Part shown: piece after piece, positions 46,654 through 55,427 of the stretch
Layout of the letters: each line of letters opens with the position of its first letter
How positions within the stretch are numbered: the stretch's first letter is position 1
Assembly (NCBI GenBank): GCA_913057145.1
Contig: CAJXNJ010000002.1
Coordinates: 27,707-91,706 of the forward strand
Length of the DNA: 64,000 nt
Direction: 5' to 3'
Source: an uncultured Ectothiorhodospiraceae bacterium
GTDB taxonomy: Bacteria; Pseudomonadota; Gammaproteobacteria; Nitrococcales; Nitrococcaceae
The notes under the pieces: model-generated
Databases searched by the model: none
Told to the model about the DNA's origin: nothing
Seen by the model: only the letters and a program-made list of their open reading frames with translations
Translations under genes and position numbers: made by a program

Positions 46654-48237
46654 ATGACCCAAGATATCCATGCCGAACGGGTCCTGATTCTCGATTTCGG
46701 CTCGCAATACACCCAACTCATCGCCCGGCGTATTCGTGAAGCCGGCGTTTACTGCGAAATCCTGCCCTGGGATGTTGAAACCCGGAGAATCAGTGACTTT
46801 GCACCCAAAGGCGTCATTCTCTCTGGAGGCCCGGAGTCGGTGCATGCCGGGGCGGCTGAGACGCCACAGGTCTCTGAGGCGGTTTTGGCGCTCGACGTCC
46901 CGATTCTCGGGATCTGTTATGGCATGCAGGCGCTGGCCCATCAGCTCGGTGGTGTCGTGGAGCCCTCGAGTAACAAGGAGTTTGGTTACGCCGAGGTGCG
47001 CGCTCGGGGTCATTCGGTGCTGCTTCGGGATATTGAAGACCGCACCAACGCCGAAGGGCATGGGCTGCTTGATGTCTGGATGAGTCATGGCGATCGGGTT
47101 GCCGAGCTGCCGACAGGGTTCAAGGTGATCGCCAGCACGCCGAGCGCGCCAATTGCCGGTATCGGTGACGATCAACGCGGCATCTACGGCCTGCAGTTCC
47201 ACCCGGAGGTTACCCATACCACTCAGGGCCAGCGCATCCTCGAGCGTTTTGTCCTTGAGATCTGCGGCTGCAGCGGTAGCTGGACGGCCGGCAATATCAT
47301 CGACGATCTGATCACCCGGGTGCGCGAGACGGTTGGCGGAGACAATGTCCTGCTCGGACTCTCCGGTGGCGTGGATTCCTCAGTGGTCGCAGCCCTGCTG
47401 CACAAGGCGATTGGTGATCAGCTGACCTGTGTGTTTGTTGATAACGGGTTGTTACGCCTTGGCGAGGGCGATGAGGTCATGCAGACCTTCGCCCGGCACA
47501 TGGGTATTCGTGTGATTCGTGTTGATGCCGAGCAGCGCTTTCTCAGTGCGCTCGCCGGTGAGGCGGATCCGGAAGCCAAGCGCAAGATTATCGGCCGGAC
47601 CTTCATTGAGGTATTTGATGAGGAGTCGGCCAAACTCTCGAATATCCAGTGGCTGGCGCAGGGGACGATTTACCCCGATGTGATCGAATCAGCCGGGGCC
47701 AGTACCGGCAAGGCGCATGTCATTAAATCCCATCACAATGTCGGCGGTCTGCCCGAGCGGATGAATTTAAAACTGCTCGAGCCCCTGCGTGAGCTTTTTA
47801 AAGACGAAGTCCGGCGAATTGGACTGGAATTGGGTCTGCCTGCTGAGATGATCCACCGCCATCCATTTCCCGGGCCCGGGCTTGGGGTGCGTATTCTCGG
47901 TGAAGTGCACAAGCATCATGCCGATTGTCTGCGGCTTGCCGACGCCATTTTTATTGAAGAATTGCGTGCGGCCGGCTGGTACGAAAAAACCAGCCAGGCT
48001 TTCGCCGTATTCCTGCCGGTCAAATCCGTAGGGGTGACCGGCGATGGTCGGCGCTATGAGTATGTGATTGCCCTGCGCGCGGTCGAGACCATCGATTTTA
48101 TGACCGCGCGCTGGGCGCATCTGCCCTATGACTTTCTTGACCACGTCTCACGACGCATCATCAACGAAATCGAGGGCGTGTCCCGCGTTGTGTATGACAT
48201 CTCAGGCAAGCCGCCGGCCACAATAGAGTGGGAGTAG
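46654..48237 (+). CDS. guaA: GMP synthase (glutamine-hydrolysing)
   Basis: 527 residues. The class I amidotransferase domain has the nucleophile in [14 protein letters not shown] and the His/Glu in QFHPEVTH. The ATP-pyrophosphatase P-loop is [17 protein letters not shown], and the C-terminal dimerisation domain ends PPATIEWE. It converts XMP to GMP. It is the last core gene before the composition shift at 48.3 kb. Confidence 0.97.
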   Translation: MTQDIHAERVLILDFGSQYTQLIARRIREAGVYCEILPWDVETRRISDFAPKGVILSGGPESVHAGAAETPQVSEAVLALDVPILGICYGMQALAHQLGGVVEPSSNKEFGYAEVRARGHSVLLRDIEDRTNAEGHGLLDVWMSHGDRVAELPTGFKVIASTPSAPIAGIGDDQRGIYGLQFHPEVTHTTQGQRILERFVLEICGCSGSWTAGNIIDDLITRVRETVGGDNVLLGLSGGVDSSVVAALLHKAIGDQLTCVFVDNGLLRLGEGDEVMQTFARHMGIRVIRVDAEQRFLSALAGEADPEAKRKIIGRTFIEVFDEESAKLSNIQWLAQGTIYPDVIESAGASTGKAHVIKSHHNVGGLPERMNLKLLEPLRELFKDEVRRIGLELGLPAEMIHRHPFPGPGLGVRILGEVHKHHADCLRLADAIFIEELRAAGWYEKTSQAFAVFLPVKSVGVTGDGRRYEYVIALRAVETIDFMTARWAHLPYDFLDHVSRRIINEIEGVSRVVYDISGKPPATIEWE

Positions 48238-48294
48238 TTACCCTTCGCCTTGGTTTAGCCAGAGTCCACTTCTCAGACTCTCTGTTCAAGTATC

Positions 48295-48317
48295 AGTAGC
48301 CCCGCTTGGAGGCTACT
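48295..48317. terminator. Weak hairpin between guaA and the ABM gene
   Basis: AGTAGCC (48295-48301) and GGCTACT (48311-48317) form a 7-bp stem with a 9-nt loop between convergent genes. No T-run follows on either strand, so terminator activity is doubtful. Confidence 0.3.
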
Positions 48318-48329
48318 TACACTAACGCT

Positions 48330-48620
48330 CTACAAACTTTCTAAAACCTTCACGCCAATGGGCTCGGCCAGATAGTCCGGAATCTCAGCGCGGTAAGCCT
48401 TGTAGTGAGCTGTCTCCCGGTGGAAAGCCAGGGCCTCTTGGTCTTCGTAAATCTCGAATAAGTGATAAGTGGGCTGGTCGTCCTTCGACTTGTACAGATT
48501 GTATTGCTCGCAGCCCGATTCGGCGCGGGTTGGCTCCACCATGCCAGTCAATATTTGTTCAACTTTGGCCTCGTTCCCTGCCTTGGGGACAAAGCTAGCG
48601 AATACAGTTACCTTGGACAC
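48330..48620 (-). CDS. Antibiotic-biosynthesis-monooxygenase (ABM) fold protein
   Basis: 96 residues of the dimeric ferredoxin-like ABM fold: VTVFASFVPKAGNEAKVEQIL, TRAESGCEQYNLYKSKDD and TYHLFEIYEDQEALAFHRET. Relatives include YgiN-type quinol monooxygenases and small enzymes that oxidise or isomerise catabolic intermediates. GTG 48620 is chosen because AAAGGAG lies eight bases upstream; the frame further up to 48680 has no such site. It is divergent from the amidase gene and shares its promoter region, which suggests co-regulation. Confidence 0.82.
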   Translation of the reverse strand: MSKVTVFASFVPKAGNEAKVEQILTGMVEPTRAESGCEQYNLYKSKDDQPTYHLFEIYEDQEALAFHRETAHYKAYRAEIPDYLAEPIGVKVLESL

Positions 48621-48673
48621 AACGTTTTCTCCTTTGAATTGTCGAGGCTCATTAATGCCAGATGTATGAACTC

Positions 48674-48703
48674 TTGACAAGTCGTATTATAACGTTTTAT
48701 ACC
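48674..48703 (+). promoter_or_regulatory. Strong promoter of the amidase/transport operon
   Basis: A perfect TTGACA (48674-48679), then 17-18 nt, then TTATAC (48697-48702) or TATACC (48698-48703). The amidase ATG is 44 nt downstream with AAGGAG at 48733-48738. On the opposite strand TATAAT (48691-48686) could serve the divergent ABM gene. Confidence 0.65.
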
Positions 48704-48727
48704 TACAAACGTCTTATGACGACTTGT
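48677..48727. promoter_or_regulatory. 51-bp dyad operator candidate over the amidase promoter
   Basis: Two nested inverted repeats share one axis at 48702: ACAAGTCGT (48677-48685) with ACGACTTGT (48719-48727), and ACGTTT (48692-48697) with AAACGT (48707-48712). The axis falls on the -10 region, so binding would block RNA polymerase. The GntR/UTRA regulator at 54603 is a candidate ligand, by proximity only. Confidence 0.55.
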
Positions 48728-48746
48728 AAACAAAGGAGAGAATGCA

Positions 48747-49760
48747 ATGCCTGCTGTCAACCCCATTAGCGACGCGATGAGCGTTGTCATGGCCCAATTC
48801 TCGCCGGATCCGGCAACGGATCAGGCGGGTGTGGATCGCAACATCAAACGGATTGAAGAGTATGTGAAGCGGGCCACGTCGGGCTTCCCTGGAGTCGATT
48901 TGATTGTCGTGCCTGAGTACAGCACGCATGGTTTCGGCTTTGATCCCTACTCGAACCACCTGAAGCTTGCTTCGACCGTCCCCGGTCCGGAGACAGACAA
49001 ATTCGGCAAGATTGCAAAAGAGCATGGCGTATGGCTCGCAGTGTCGGTTGTGGAACGTAATCCCAACGACGCATCCAAGCCTGGCTACAACGTTATGGTG
49101 CTGATCAACAGCGACGGCGAAGTCGCCCTGAAGTACCGCAAAATGATGCCGTGGTGCCCGAAGGAGCCATGGACTCCGGGCGAAGAGATGGTCGTCGCCG
49201 ATGGTCCGAAGGGCTCTAAGATTGCCTTCGCAATCTGCTCGGACTTTGACTACCCGGAAGTTCCTCGTGAGGCTGCTTGGAAAGGCGCTAATGTGATTAT
49301 TCGCCCGTCCAAATACATGTATCCGTGGGACAAGATCTGGGACATCACCAATCAGGTCCGTGCCTACGAGAATCAGGCCTACGTGATTGCGCTTAACCAT
49401 ACTGCACAGGATGCCTCCTACTCGTATTTTGGCCGGTCGATGGCAGTCGATTTCGACGGAAATATTCTCTGCCAAATGGGCGAGAACGAGGGCATGACTA
49501 AGTGTGACATTTACCCGCAGCACGCTGAACAGGCGCGTCAGGAGCGGATTTCGAATAATTACCTGTATCAGCTGAAGCATCGCGGTTACACCGGTGTGCC
49601 TCCGCACGGTGTTACGGAAAATCCGTTCACCATTTACAAAGACTGGGACAACATTCCAGCACGCTGGGATAAAAACCCGGATCCTGACGCGGAAAAAGTT
49701 GCGCAGCAGGGGCGGGCAGCGCTCGAAGCAGCGCGAGCGAAGCTCGATAAAGCTTCTTGA
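48747..49760 (+). CDS. Aliphatic amidase/formamidase-like enzyme (nitrilase superfamily)
   Basis: 337 residues. The Glu-Lys-Cys triad is visible: Glu57 in VVPEYSTHG, Lys132 in RKMMPWCPKEPW and Cys164 in AICSDFDYPE, with the second Glu140. These positions equal P. aeruginosa AmiE (59/134/166/142) minus two. SYFGRSMAVDFDGN and HRGYTG are further AmiE/AmiF marks. Such enzymes hydrolyse short amides to the acid plus ammonia. No signal peptide is present. ATG 48747 has a well-spaced AAGGAG. It heads the accessory catabolic operon. The amide substrate (formamide, short aliphatic or hydroxy-amide) cannot be told. Confidence 0.87.
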   Translation: MPAVNPISDAMSVVMAQFSPDPATDQAGVDRNIKRIEEYVKRATSGFPGVDLIVVPEYSTHGFGFDPYSNHLKLASTVPGPETDKFGKIAKEHGVWLAVSVVERNPNDASKPGYNVMVLINSDGEVALKYRKMMPWCPKEPWTPGEEMVVADGPKGSKIAFAICSDFDYPEVPREAAWKGANVIIRPSKYMYPWDKIWDITNQVRAYENQAYVIALNHTAQDASYSYFGRSMAVDFDGNILCQMGENEGMTKCDIYPQHAEQARQERISNNYLYQLKHRGYTGVPPHGVTENPFTIYKDWDNIPARWDKNPDPDAEKVAQQGRAALEAARAKLDKAS

Positions 49761-49781
49761 TAATAAAAAAGTGAGCAAATA

Positions 49782-49820
49782 GACCGGGTGCGGTCTTCTG
49801 TAACCATCCCGCACCCGGTC
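49782..49820 (+). terminator. Stem-loop between the amidase and tctC genes
   Basis: GACCGGGTGCGG (49782-49793) and CCGCACCCGGTC (49809-49820) form a perfect 12-bp stem with a 15-nt loop. No T-run follows (CGTTTGAGAG). It may be a partial terminator or an mRNA-stabilising hairpin. Confidence 0.6.
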
Positions 49821-49865
49821 CGTTTGAGAGAGAAGATGACCAATAACTCATTTGAGGAGTGAGAG

Positions 49866-50831
49866 ATGTTTAGAAAACAATTGACTTGTAGCATTGCGGC
49901 GGCCTCTCTGTCGGTTGCGATGGTGTTGTCTGGCTCATCTGCGCTGGCTGATGATCATTACCCGGAGAAGCCGATCGAAATGACAATTACTTTCGGAGCG
50001 GGCGGATCGGCTGATATATCTGGCAGACTTGCAGCCGAAGCAGCTAGTCAGGTTCTAGGACAGCCCATTTCGGTCGTTAACCGGACCGGTGGCGGTGGTG
50101 CGATTGGTTTTGAGCACGTCCGTGTTCAAGAGCCGGACGGTTACAACATTGGATGGCTTTCGGCTTCCATTCTCACAACCACTTTGCTTGGTTCTTTGCC
50201 GCAGCAATGGGATGACTGGGAGTACGTCACCAATATCACCGTGGAGCCGGCGGCTATCGTGGTACGCAATGATTCTCCGTGGCAAACCATGGAAGAGTTC
50301 CTTGCGGCCGCTGACAACACATCCAATCGCATCCGCATCGGCCACGCAGGTGTCGGAAGTTTCACTTACACTGCTGCTGCAGCTCTTGCGAACGAGGCTG
50401 GAGTCGAACCGGTATTCGTTCCGGTTGGAAAGCGTCGAATTCCATCGCTCCTTGGCGGTGAAGTAGAGGCAATTTCCGTCCACCCTCCGGAAGCGATGTC
50501 TCTATTGCGCGCTGGTGAGGTGCGTTTTCTAGGTGTACTTGCGCCCGAGCGTAACGCTGCATTTCCCGATGTCCCAACTTTCGCGGAACTGGGCTATGAC
50601 CTGGGCTTCTACCAGTTTCGGGGTGTTTTTGTTCCCAAAGGAACTCCCCAGCATGTGAAAGAAAAGCTTGACGATGCTTTCCGCGAGGCCAGCAAGAGCG
50701 AAGAGCTCTTGAGTGTCGCCGAGGAGAAGGGTTTTGGTGTCTTCTACATCGGTCTGGATGAATATACCGATTTCGTAGAGGAGCAGAACCAGCTCCTGGA
50801 TGAGGCGATAGAAGCTCTTGGAATTCGCTAG
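49866..50831 (+). CDS. Tripartite tricarboxylate transporter substrate-binding protein
   Basis: 321 residues. The signal peptide is at about 1-28 (ending SSALADDHYPEKPI). The TctC/Bug fold shows in MTITFGAGGSADISGRLAAE, VVNRTGGGGAIGFEHV and RAGEVRFLGVLAPERNAAFPDVPTFAELG (quoted in parts). These periplasmic proteins capture carboxylates or related small organics for TctAB. GAGGAGTGAGAG precedes ATG 49866. Ligand unknown. Stem-loops flank the gene on both sides, which fits higher expression than the membrane subunits. Confidence 0.92.
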   Translation: MFRKQLTCSIAAASLSVAMVLSGSSALADDHYPEKPIEMTITFGAGGSADISGRLAAEAASQVLGQPISVVNRTGGGGAIGFEHVRVQEPDGYNIGWLSASILTTTLLGSLPQQWDDWEYVTNITVEPAAIVVRNDSPWQTMEEFLAAADNTSNRIRIGHAGVGSFTYTAAAALANEAGVEPVFVPVGKRRIPSLLGGEVEAISVHPPEAMSLLRAGEVRFLGVLAPERNAAFPDVPTFAELGYDLGFYQFRGVFVPKGTPQHVKEKLDDAFREASKSEELLSVAEEKGFGVFYIGLDEYTDFVEEQNQLLDEAIEALGIR

Positions 50832-50846
50832 GATCTGCTAACGGTG

Positions 50847-50877
50847 GCGGAGTGTGGCGTTTCTTGGCGCACTCCGC
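50847..50877 (+). terminator. Stem-loop after the binding-protein gene
   Basis: GCGGAGTG (50847-50854) and CACTCCGC (50870-50877) form a perfect 8-bp stem, followed by TTCCCTTGACCTT. Intra-operon hairpins after a binding-protein gene often reduce downstream transcription or protect the upstream mRNA. Confidence 0.5.
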
Positions 50878-50966
50878 TTCCCTTGACCTTAAGCCGATGG
50901 CTCACGCAGCACCCAGAAAAGTGCCTGCGACGGGAGTCTAGTGCATTGGAAAAGAGGCACGTGAAT

Positions 50967-51446
50967 ATGTTTCCAAGTATTGCAGTTCCGCTCGCTGTTA
51001 TTGGTTTGGCTGGTTTTTATTGGAGCAAATGGGACGCGCTCCCGGCGATGCCGCTTGCCGCAGGCTTTGGTCCCGGATTTTTTCCGGCGATCATTACAGG
51101 GTTTCTTGTTTTTGTATCGATTTTGGAGTTAATCCGGGTTTTTTCGAGTCACCGAAAATCGACGATTGAGGATCAGGCAAATCATGCCGCGGAGGAAACG
51201 TTCTCGGGATGGCGCGTTGCCGGTAAGGATTTATTGGCCACTGGCGTCTTGGTCGCAGGAGTAATCGGTTACGCGTTTCTTACCCCAGTTTTAGGATTTA
51301 TTCCGGCCGCAATCTTGATGCTTGTTTGGTTATCGTTACTGATGGGCTTAAAACCTTTGTGGCGATCGGTGCTTTTTTCGATTGTCGCGGCTTTCGGGCT
51401 CTATTTGGTTTTCCACGAATTTTTCGGTGTGAGCTTTCCCGGCTGA
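50967..51446 (+). CDS. TTT-family small membrane subunit TctB
   Basis: 159 residues with four hydrophobic spans, including IAVPLAVIGLAGFYW, PGFFPAIITGFLVFVSIL, LLATGVLVAGVIGYAFL and a final pair around FSIVAAFGLYLVFHEFFG. The GFGPGFFP segment and the VFHEFFGVSFP end are typical of TctB. ATG 50967 lies 9 nt after GAGG; the upstream open frame to 50844 overlaps the hairpin and is not conserved. It partners TctA and the binding protein. Confidence 0.85.
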   Translation: MFPSIAVPLAVIGLAGFYWSKWDALPAMPLAAGFGPGFFPAIITGFLVFVSILELIRVFSSHRKSTIEDQANHAAEETFSGWRVAGKDLLATGVLVAGVIGYAFLTPVLGFIPAAILMLVWLSLLMGLKPLWRSVLFSIVAAFGLYLVFHEFFGVSFPG

Positions 51447-51476
51447 CGCTGTTTTAATGAACGAAGGTTAAGTGTC

Positions 51477-52994
51477 ATGGAAGCAATTGTAGACGGCCTC
51501 TTAACGGCTTTAGAGCCTCAAGTCTTCAGTTTAACGCTCCTTGGTGTGGTGCTTGGCTTGGTAATGTCGGCAATGCCAGGCCTAACAACAACGGTAGCTG
51601 TAGTATTGCTGCTGCCATTTACGTTCTACTTGGATGCTGGGCCTTCTATGGGCCTCCTAATGGGGGTGTTCGTTGGGGGCATGACCGGCGGTGCGATGTC
51701 CGCAATTCTGGTCAACATTCCAGGTAATCCGGCTTCGGTTGTTACTAATATTGACGGATACCCGATGACTGAGCGAGGTGCGGCAAGTGAAGCTTTGACG
51801 CTCGCTTTCCTCGGGAGTTTTATGGGAGGAGCAGTCGGACTGATCCTGTTGGTCCTTATTGCGCCTCAGCTTGCCAGCATCGCCTTGGCATTTGGAGCAC
51901 CGGAGCAATTCGCATTGGTGGTCTTGGGTCTCACCCTCGTTGCAGGTTTTTCTGAGGGCAAGTTATTGCGAGGGTTTATCGCGGCCGGCGTCGGACTGAT
52001 GATCGCAACGGTTGGGATGGATCCAATCGCCGGAATGCCTCGGTTTACCTTTGGCGAGGTGTCGATGCAGCAGGGCATATCCTTTATTCCGATCATGATT
52101 GGTATGTTTGCTTTGCCGCTCGCGATAGAGGCGCTTCGATCGCCCAAGGGGCAGAATCTCCCACCCCTCGATGCCCCTTCTTATCACCCGATCAAGAATT
52201 TAATTGCGGCTGTGAAAATGTTGCCCAAGACCGCAATCTGTGGCGTGCGATCGGCCGTTATAGGCACCGGGATTGGGGCAGTTCCTGGTACTGGGAGCGC
52301 AATCGCAGCAGTCGTGGCCTACGAGTGTGCCAAGCGATTCCCATGTATTCGCAATGTCTCATTTGGCAAAGGCAACCCTGAGGGGATCGTGGCCCCCGAG
52401 GCCGCAAATAGTGCGATGATGGGTGGCGCGCTTATTCCGATGCTGATTCTCGGAATTCCAGGCGATCCGGTAACGGCGGTTATGCTCGGCGCACTGACTA
52501 TTGTTGGAGTCAATCCCGGTCCGTTGATGCTCTCGCAGCACCCAGATGTGGTTTATGGTCTTTTTGGATCATTTGCGATTGCTCTAGGCTTCCTCCTTAT
52601 TTTGGCGATTGTCGGTATTCCGCTTTTTGTTAAGGCGGTACGTATTCCTGTGCGCATTCTTATGCCAACGATTGTGCTGTTATGTCTAATCGGTTCATTT
52701 GCGTTGCGAAATACAATGCTGGATGTGTTTGCGATGACAGCGGCTGGGGTTTTGGCATATTTCATGAAGCGTTGGGGCTACCCGATCCTGCCAATGTTGC
52801 TTGCCTTAATTCTTGGCCCGCTGCTTGAAACACAGTTCCGGATGTCACTGATTATTTCATTCGGTGACCCAATGGTGTTCATCACCAGTCCGATTAGCGC
52901 AGTACTGCTTTTGCTAGCGCTTGTTTTCGTCGCGGTCATGGTGTGGGCAGAAATACGTCGCCCGAAGGCGACTTTAATGGTGGCCGATTCGTAA
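51477..52994 (+). CDS. TTT-family large membrane subunit TctA
   Basis: 505 residues with about 12 membrane spans. Family motifs are MSAMPGLTTTVAVVLLLPF near the N-terminus, SAILVNIPGNPASVVT and the repeat-like GTGIGAVPGTGSAIAAVVAY. It is the channel subunit of the tripartite tricarboxylate transporter. AT-rich codons (GTT, ATT, TTA) are much commoner than in the core genes upstream of 48 kb. Confidence 0.93.
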   Translation: MEAIVDGLLTALEPQVFSLTLLGVVLGLVMSAMPGLTTTVAVVLLLPFTFYLDAGPSMGLLMGVFVGGMTGGAMSAILVNIPGNPASVVTNIDGYPMTERGAASEALTLAFLGSFMGGAVGLILLVLIAPQLASIALAFGAPEQFALVVLGLTLVAGFSEGKLLRGFIAAGVGLMIATVGMDPIAGMPRFTFGEVSMQQGISFIPIMIGMFALPLAIEALRSPKGQNLPPLDAPSYHPIKNLIAAVKMLPKTAICGVRSAVIGTGIGAVPGTGSAIAAVVAYECAKRFPCIRNVSFGKGNPEGIVAPEAANSAMMGGALIPMLILGIPGDPVTAVMLGALTIVGVNPGPLMLSQHPDVVYGLFGSFAIALGFLLILAIVGIPLFVKAVRIPVRILMPTIVLLCLIGSFALRNTMLDVFAMTAAGVLAYFMKRWGYPILPMLLALILGPLLETQFRMSLIISFGDPMVFITSPISAVLLLLALVFVAVMVWAEIRRPKATLMVADS

Positions 52995-53045
52995 ATTAGC
53001 CAGAAGTTTGGAAAAGTTTTCATCAACCTCATAGGAGAAGAAGAA

Positions 53046-54539
53046 ATGACGCTCGTAAAAGGGTCAGACACCCTCAACCTGGAGACGCGTAGCCTCATCG
53101 CCGGAGAGCGTAGAGAGGGACGTGGTGATAAGAAGATTGCGGTGAGCAACCCGTATAACAACACGGAAATCACCCGCGTTACACCGGCTACGGCCGAGGA
53201 TATCAACGAAGCGGTAGAGACCGCGTATCGTGCTTACAATGATCCCTCTTGGCGGAGGATGCTCGGTCGAGACCGCGGCAAGTTGCTGATGAAACTTGCT
53301 GAGCTGGTTAAGCGGGATGCCGAAAAGCTTGCCATGATTGAATCGCTTGATACTGGTATTCCTATTCGCGAAACACGCATGGAGGTGGCAACGTCGGTCC
53401 TTCATTTGGAATATTTTGCGGGTCATGCCGGCAAGATCGAGGGCGTTTACCAGGATCTCGGTCCTCGGTTCAATTATACGATTCGTGAGCCGTTTGGAGT
53501 CATTGGTCAGATCGTGCCATGGAACACACCGTTCAAGCTTATGGCGCGCGGGTTTGCAGCAGCAATTGCGTGTGGCAATGCTATGGTCATCAAGCCATCG
53601 GTTGTTGCACCTCTGTCAATCCTGGAATTCGGTAGGCTTCTTGAAGAAGCGGGCTTCCCGCGCGGCATCGTTAACATTGTCGTCGGCCCCGGACGTACCA
53701 CTGGCAAAGCGCTTGTTGAGCATCCGAAGGTGCGCAAAGTCATCTTTACCGGAGGCACAGAGGGCGGTCTGGAGATTCTTCATCAGGCGGCGGAAACAGT
53801 AACGCCGGCCGTTCTGGAGCTCGGCGGTAAAGGTCCTATCATTGTGTGCGAAGACATTGACTGGGACGAGGCTATCGACGGTGTGCTTACGCAGGCCTTT
53901 GCGCGGAAGTCAGAGGTCTGCTTTGCTGGGTCACGCTTGTTCTTGCCGGATAGCATTCACGACCGATTCGTCAAGGATCTGGCGGCAAAAGCTAACCGTA
54001 TTCCTCTTGGTAATCCATTGGATGACGCTACACAGCTTGGTCCGCTTCTCACCCCGGATCGCGTAGACTTCGTTCAAGGTTATGTGGACGCTGCACGTAA
54101 AGATGGAGCGCAAGTGATTTGCGGGGGTTCGCGACCGGAAGATGCAGAGCTCAAGGATGGCAATTACTTCATGCCAACCATTCTCACTGGACTGACGAAT
54201 GACCACAAAGCGGCACAGGACGAAATTTTCGGTCCAGTTCTAATGGTCATGCGCTACTCCGATCTTAACGATGCGGTGGCTCAGGCGAATGACAGTGATT
54301 TCGGCCTGGCGAGCTATGTCTGGACGAATGATGTTCGCAAGGGTCATGACCTCGCGCAACGTATCGAGAGTGGAAATGTCTTCATAAACTCCTACGGCTA
54401 TCAGTCCGAGATCCCATTCGGGGGTTATCGGATCAGTGGGATGGGCCGAGAGCACGGATCTGAGGCAATTAAAGAATACACTCAGGTCAAGAGTGTTACG
54501 GTTGGAATGGAGCGATTCCCCTCACGTTTCGAGCTTTAG
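53046..54539 (+). CDS. NAD(P)-dependent aldehyde dehydrogenase
   Basis: 497 residues. The catalytic Asn160 is in IVPWNTPFK, the cofactor Lys in AMVIKPSV, Glu258 in LELGGKGP and the nucleophile Cys292 in SEVCFAGSRLF. GIPIRETRMEV and DEIFGPVLMVMRY also fit the ALDH superfamily, nearest in style to betaine- or hydroxy-aldehyde dehydrogenases. The substrate is not determinable. ATAGGAGAAG precedes ATG 53046. It is followed by a strong terminator, so the amidase-TctCBA-ALDH unit ends here. Confidence 0.9.
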   Translation: MTLVKGSDTLNLETRSLIAGERREGRGDKKIAVSNPYNNTEITRVTPATAEDINEAVETAYRAYNDPSWRRMLGRDRGKLLMKLAELVKRDAEKLAMIESLDTGIPIRETRMEVATSVLHLEYFAGHAGKIEGVYQDLGPRFNYTIREPFGVIGQIVPWNTPFKLMARGFAAAIACGNAMVIKPSVVAPLSILEFGRLLEEAGFPRGIVNIVVGPGRTTGKALVEHPKVRKVIFTGGTEGGLEILHQAAETVTPAVLELGGKGPIIVCEDIDWDEAIDGVLTQAFARKSEVCFAGSRLFLPDSIHDRFVKDLAAKANRIPLGNPLDDATQLGPLLTPDRVDFVQGYVDAARKDGAQVICGGSRPEDAELKDGNYFMPTILTGLTNDHKAAQDEIFGPVLMVMRYSDLNDAVAQANDSDFGLASYVWTNDVRKGHDLAQRIESGNVFINSYGYQSEIPFGGYRISGMGREHGSEAIKEYTQVKSVTVGMERFPSRFEL

Positions 54540-54549
54540 TCGGCATAGT

Positions 54550-54582
54550 GTCGGCGGCATTGTCATGTCGCCGACCATTTTT
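54550..54582 (+). terminator. Rho-independent terminator between the ALDH and gntR genes
   Basis: GTCGGCGGCA (54550-54559) pairs with TGTCGCCGAC (54566-54575), ten pairs including one G-U, with a TTGTCA loop and a following CATTTTT. It closes the amidase-transport-ALDH operon. Confidence 0.85.
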
Positions 54583-54602
54583 CGGGTAGAAGGTAAGAAG
54601 AC

Positions 54603-55379
54603 ATGGCCCTAGAACCGTTAAATCGTAGTTCCGAGATACCGCTTTATATGCAGGTTGCTTCCGAGATAGAGGCGCGCATATCCAGTGGCGAGCTAAAGCC
54701 TAGTGAGCGGCTTCCAAGCGAGGCGGAGCTTACTCGTCAGTATGATGTTAGTCGGGTAACAATTAGGCAAGCGCTGGGCCATTTGGCGAAACTCGGAATT
54801 GTCATGCGCCGTCAGGGAATTGGCACGTTCGTGCGCGGCAATATTCGATTTGACTTGGGTGGTCGATCGCAGACGATACTCGAGGCGTTGCAGGAAAAAG
54901 GAATCGAACCTGAGGTTGTTGTTCTTGGAATGGAGGCGGTTGTTCCGCCAGAACGAGTAAGCGAGTCGTTTAACCTGACGGCAGGAGATCAGGTTATGCG
55001 TGTTCGGCGGCTTTACACCGTGGAAGGTGAGCCAGTTGCTCTTGTTTACGCTTACGTAACACTCCCCATGAGCGCTGTTGCCGTTGAGCTGACGCAGGCA
55101 CCACAGAAAACTACTTACTCGGTGTTCGAGGATACCCTTGGGCTCGTTGTCCGCTGGGCTCGTCATGTCATAAAGGCCGTCGGCGCTGATTCGGATGTCG
55201 CGAAAGCATTCGGCATGCGTGTTGGCGACGCTTGTTTGTCCATGGATCGGATTAGTTATGACGATGAAGATAATACCCTTGAATTTCTTACTTTTTTCCA
55301 CCCCCCAGAGGGTTTTCAGTATGAACTGAGCGTGCCTCGACGCGGACGCAATTTCGTGCTGAAGGTCTACGAACCCTGA
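54603..55379 (+). CDS. GntR-family regulator with UTRA domain (HutC type)
   Basis: 258 residues. The N-terminal winged helix includes IPLYMQVASEIEARISSGEL, LPSEAELTRQYDVSRVTIRQAL and RRQGIGTFV. From about 90 the UTRA ligand-binding domain follows (VMRVRRLYTVEGEPVALVYAYV). Such proteins are usually local repressors released by a pathway metabolite. Its position within the catabolic island suggests it controls the amidase operon, perhaps at the dyad around 48702. Confidence 0.92.
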   Translation: MALEPLNRSSEIPLYMQVASEIEARISSGELKPSERLPSEAELTRQYDVSRVTIRQALGHLAKLGIVMRRQGIGTFVRGNIRFDLGGRSQTILEALQEKGIEPEVVVLGMEAVVPPERVSESFNLTAGDQVMRVRRLYTVEGEPVALVYAYVTLPMSAVAVELTQAPQKTTYSVFEDTLGLVVRWARHVIKAVGADSDVAKAFGMRVGDACLSMDRISYDDEDNTLEFLTFFHPPEGFQYELSVPRRGRNFVLKVYEP

Positions 55380-55427
55380 TCGGCACAATTCGGACATAGA
55401 TTTTATTCAAAGAAGGAGAATTAAGGT

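Noticed and set aside
48295..48317. Rho-independent terminator of guaBA
   Set aside because: The 7-bp stem lacks a T-run on either strand, so it is listed only as a weak hairpin.
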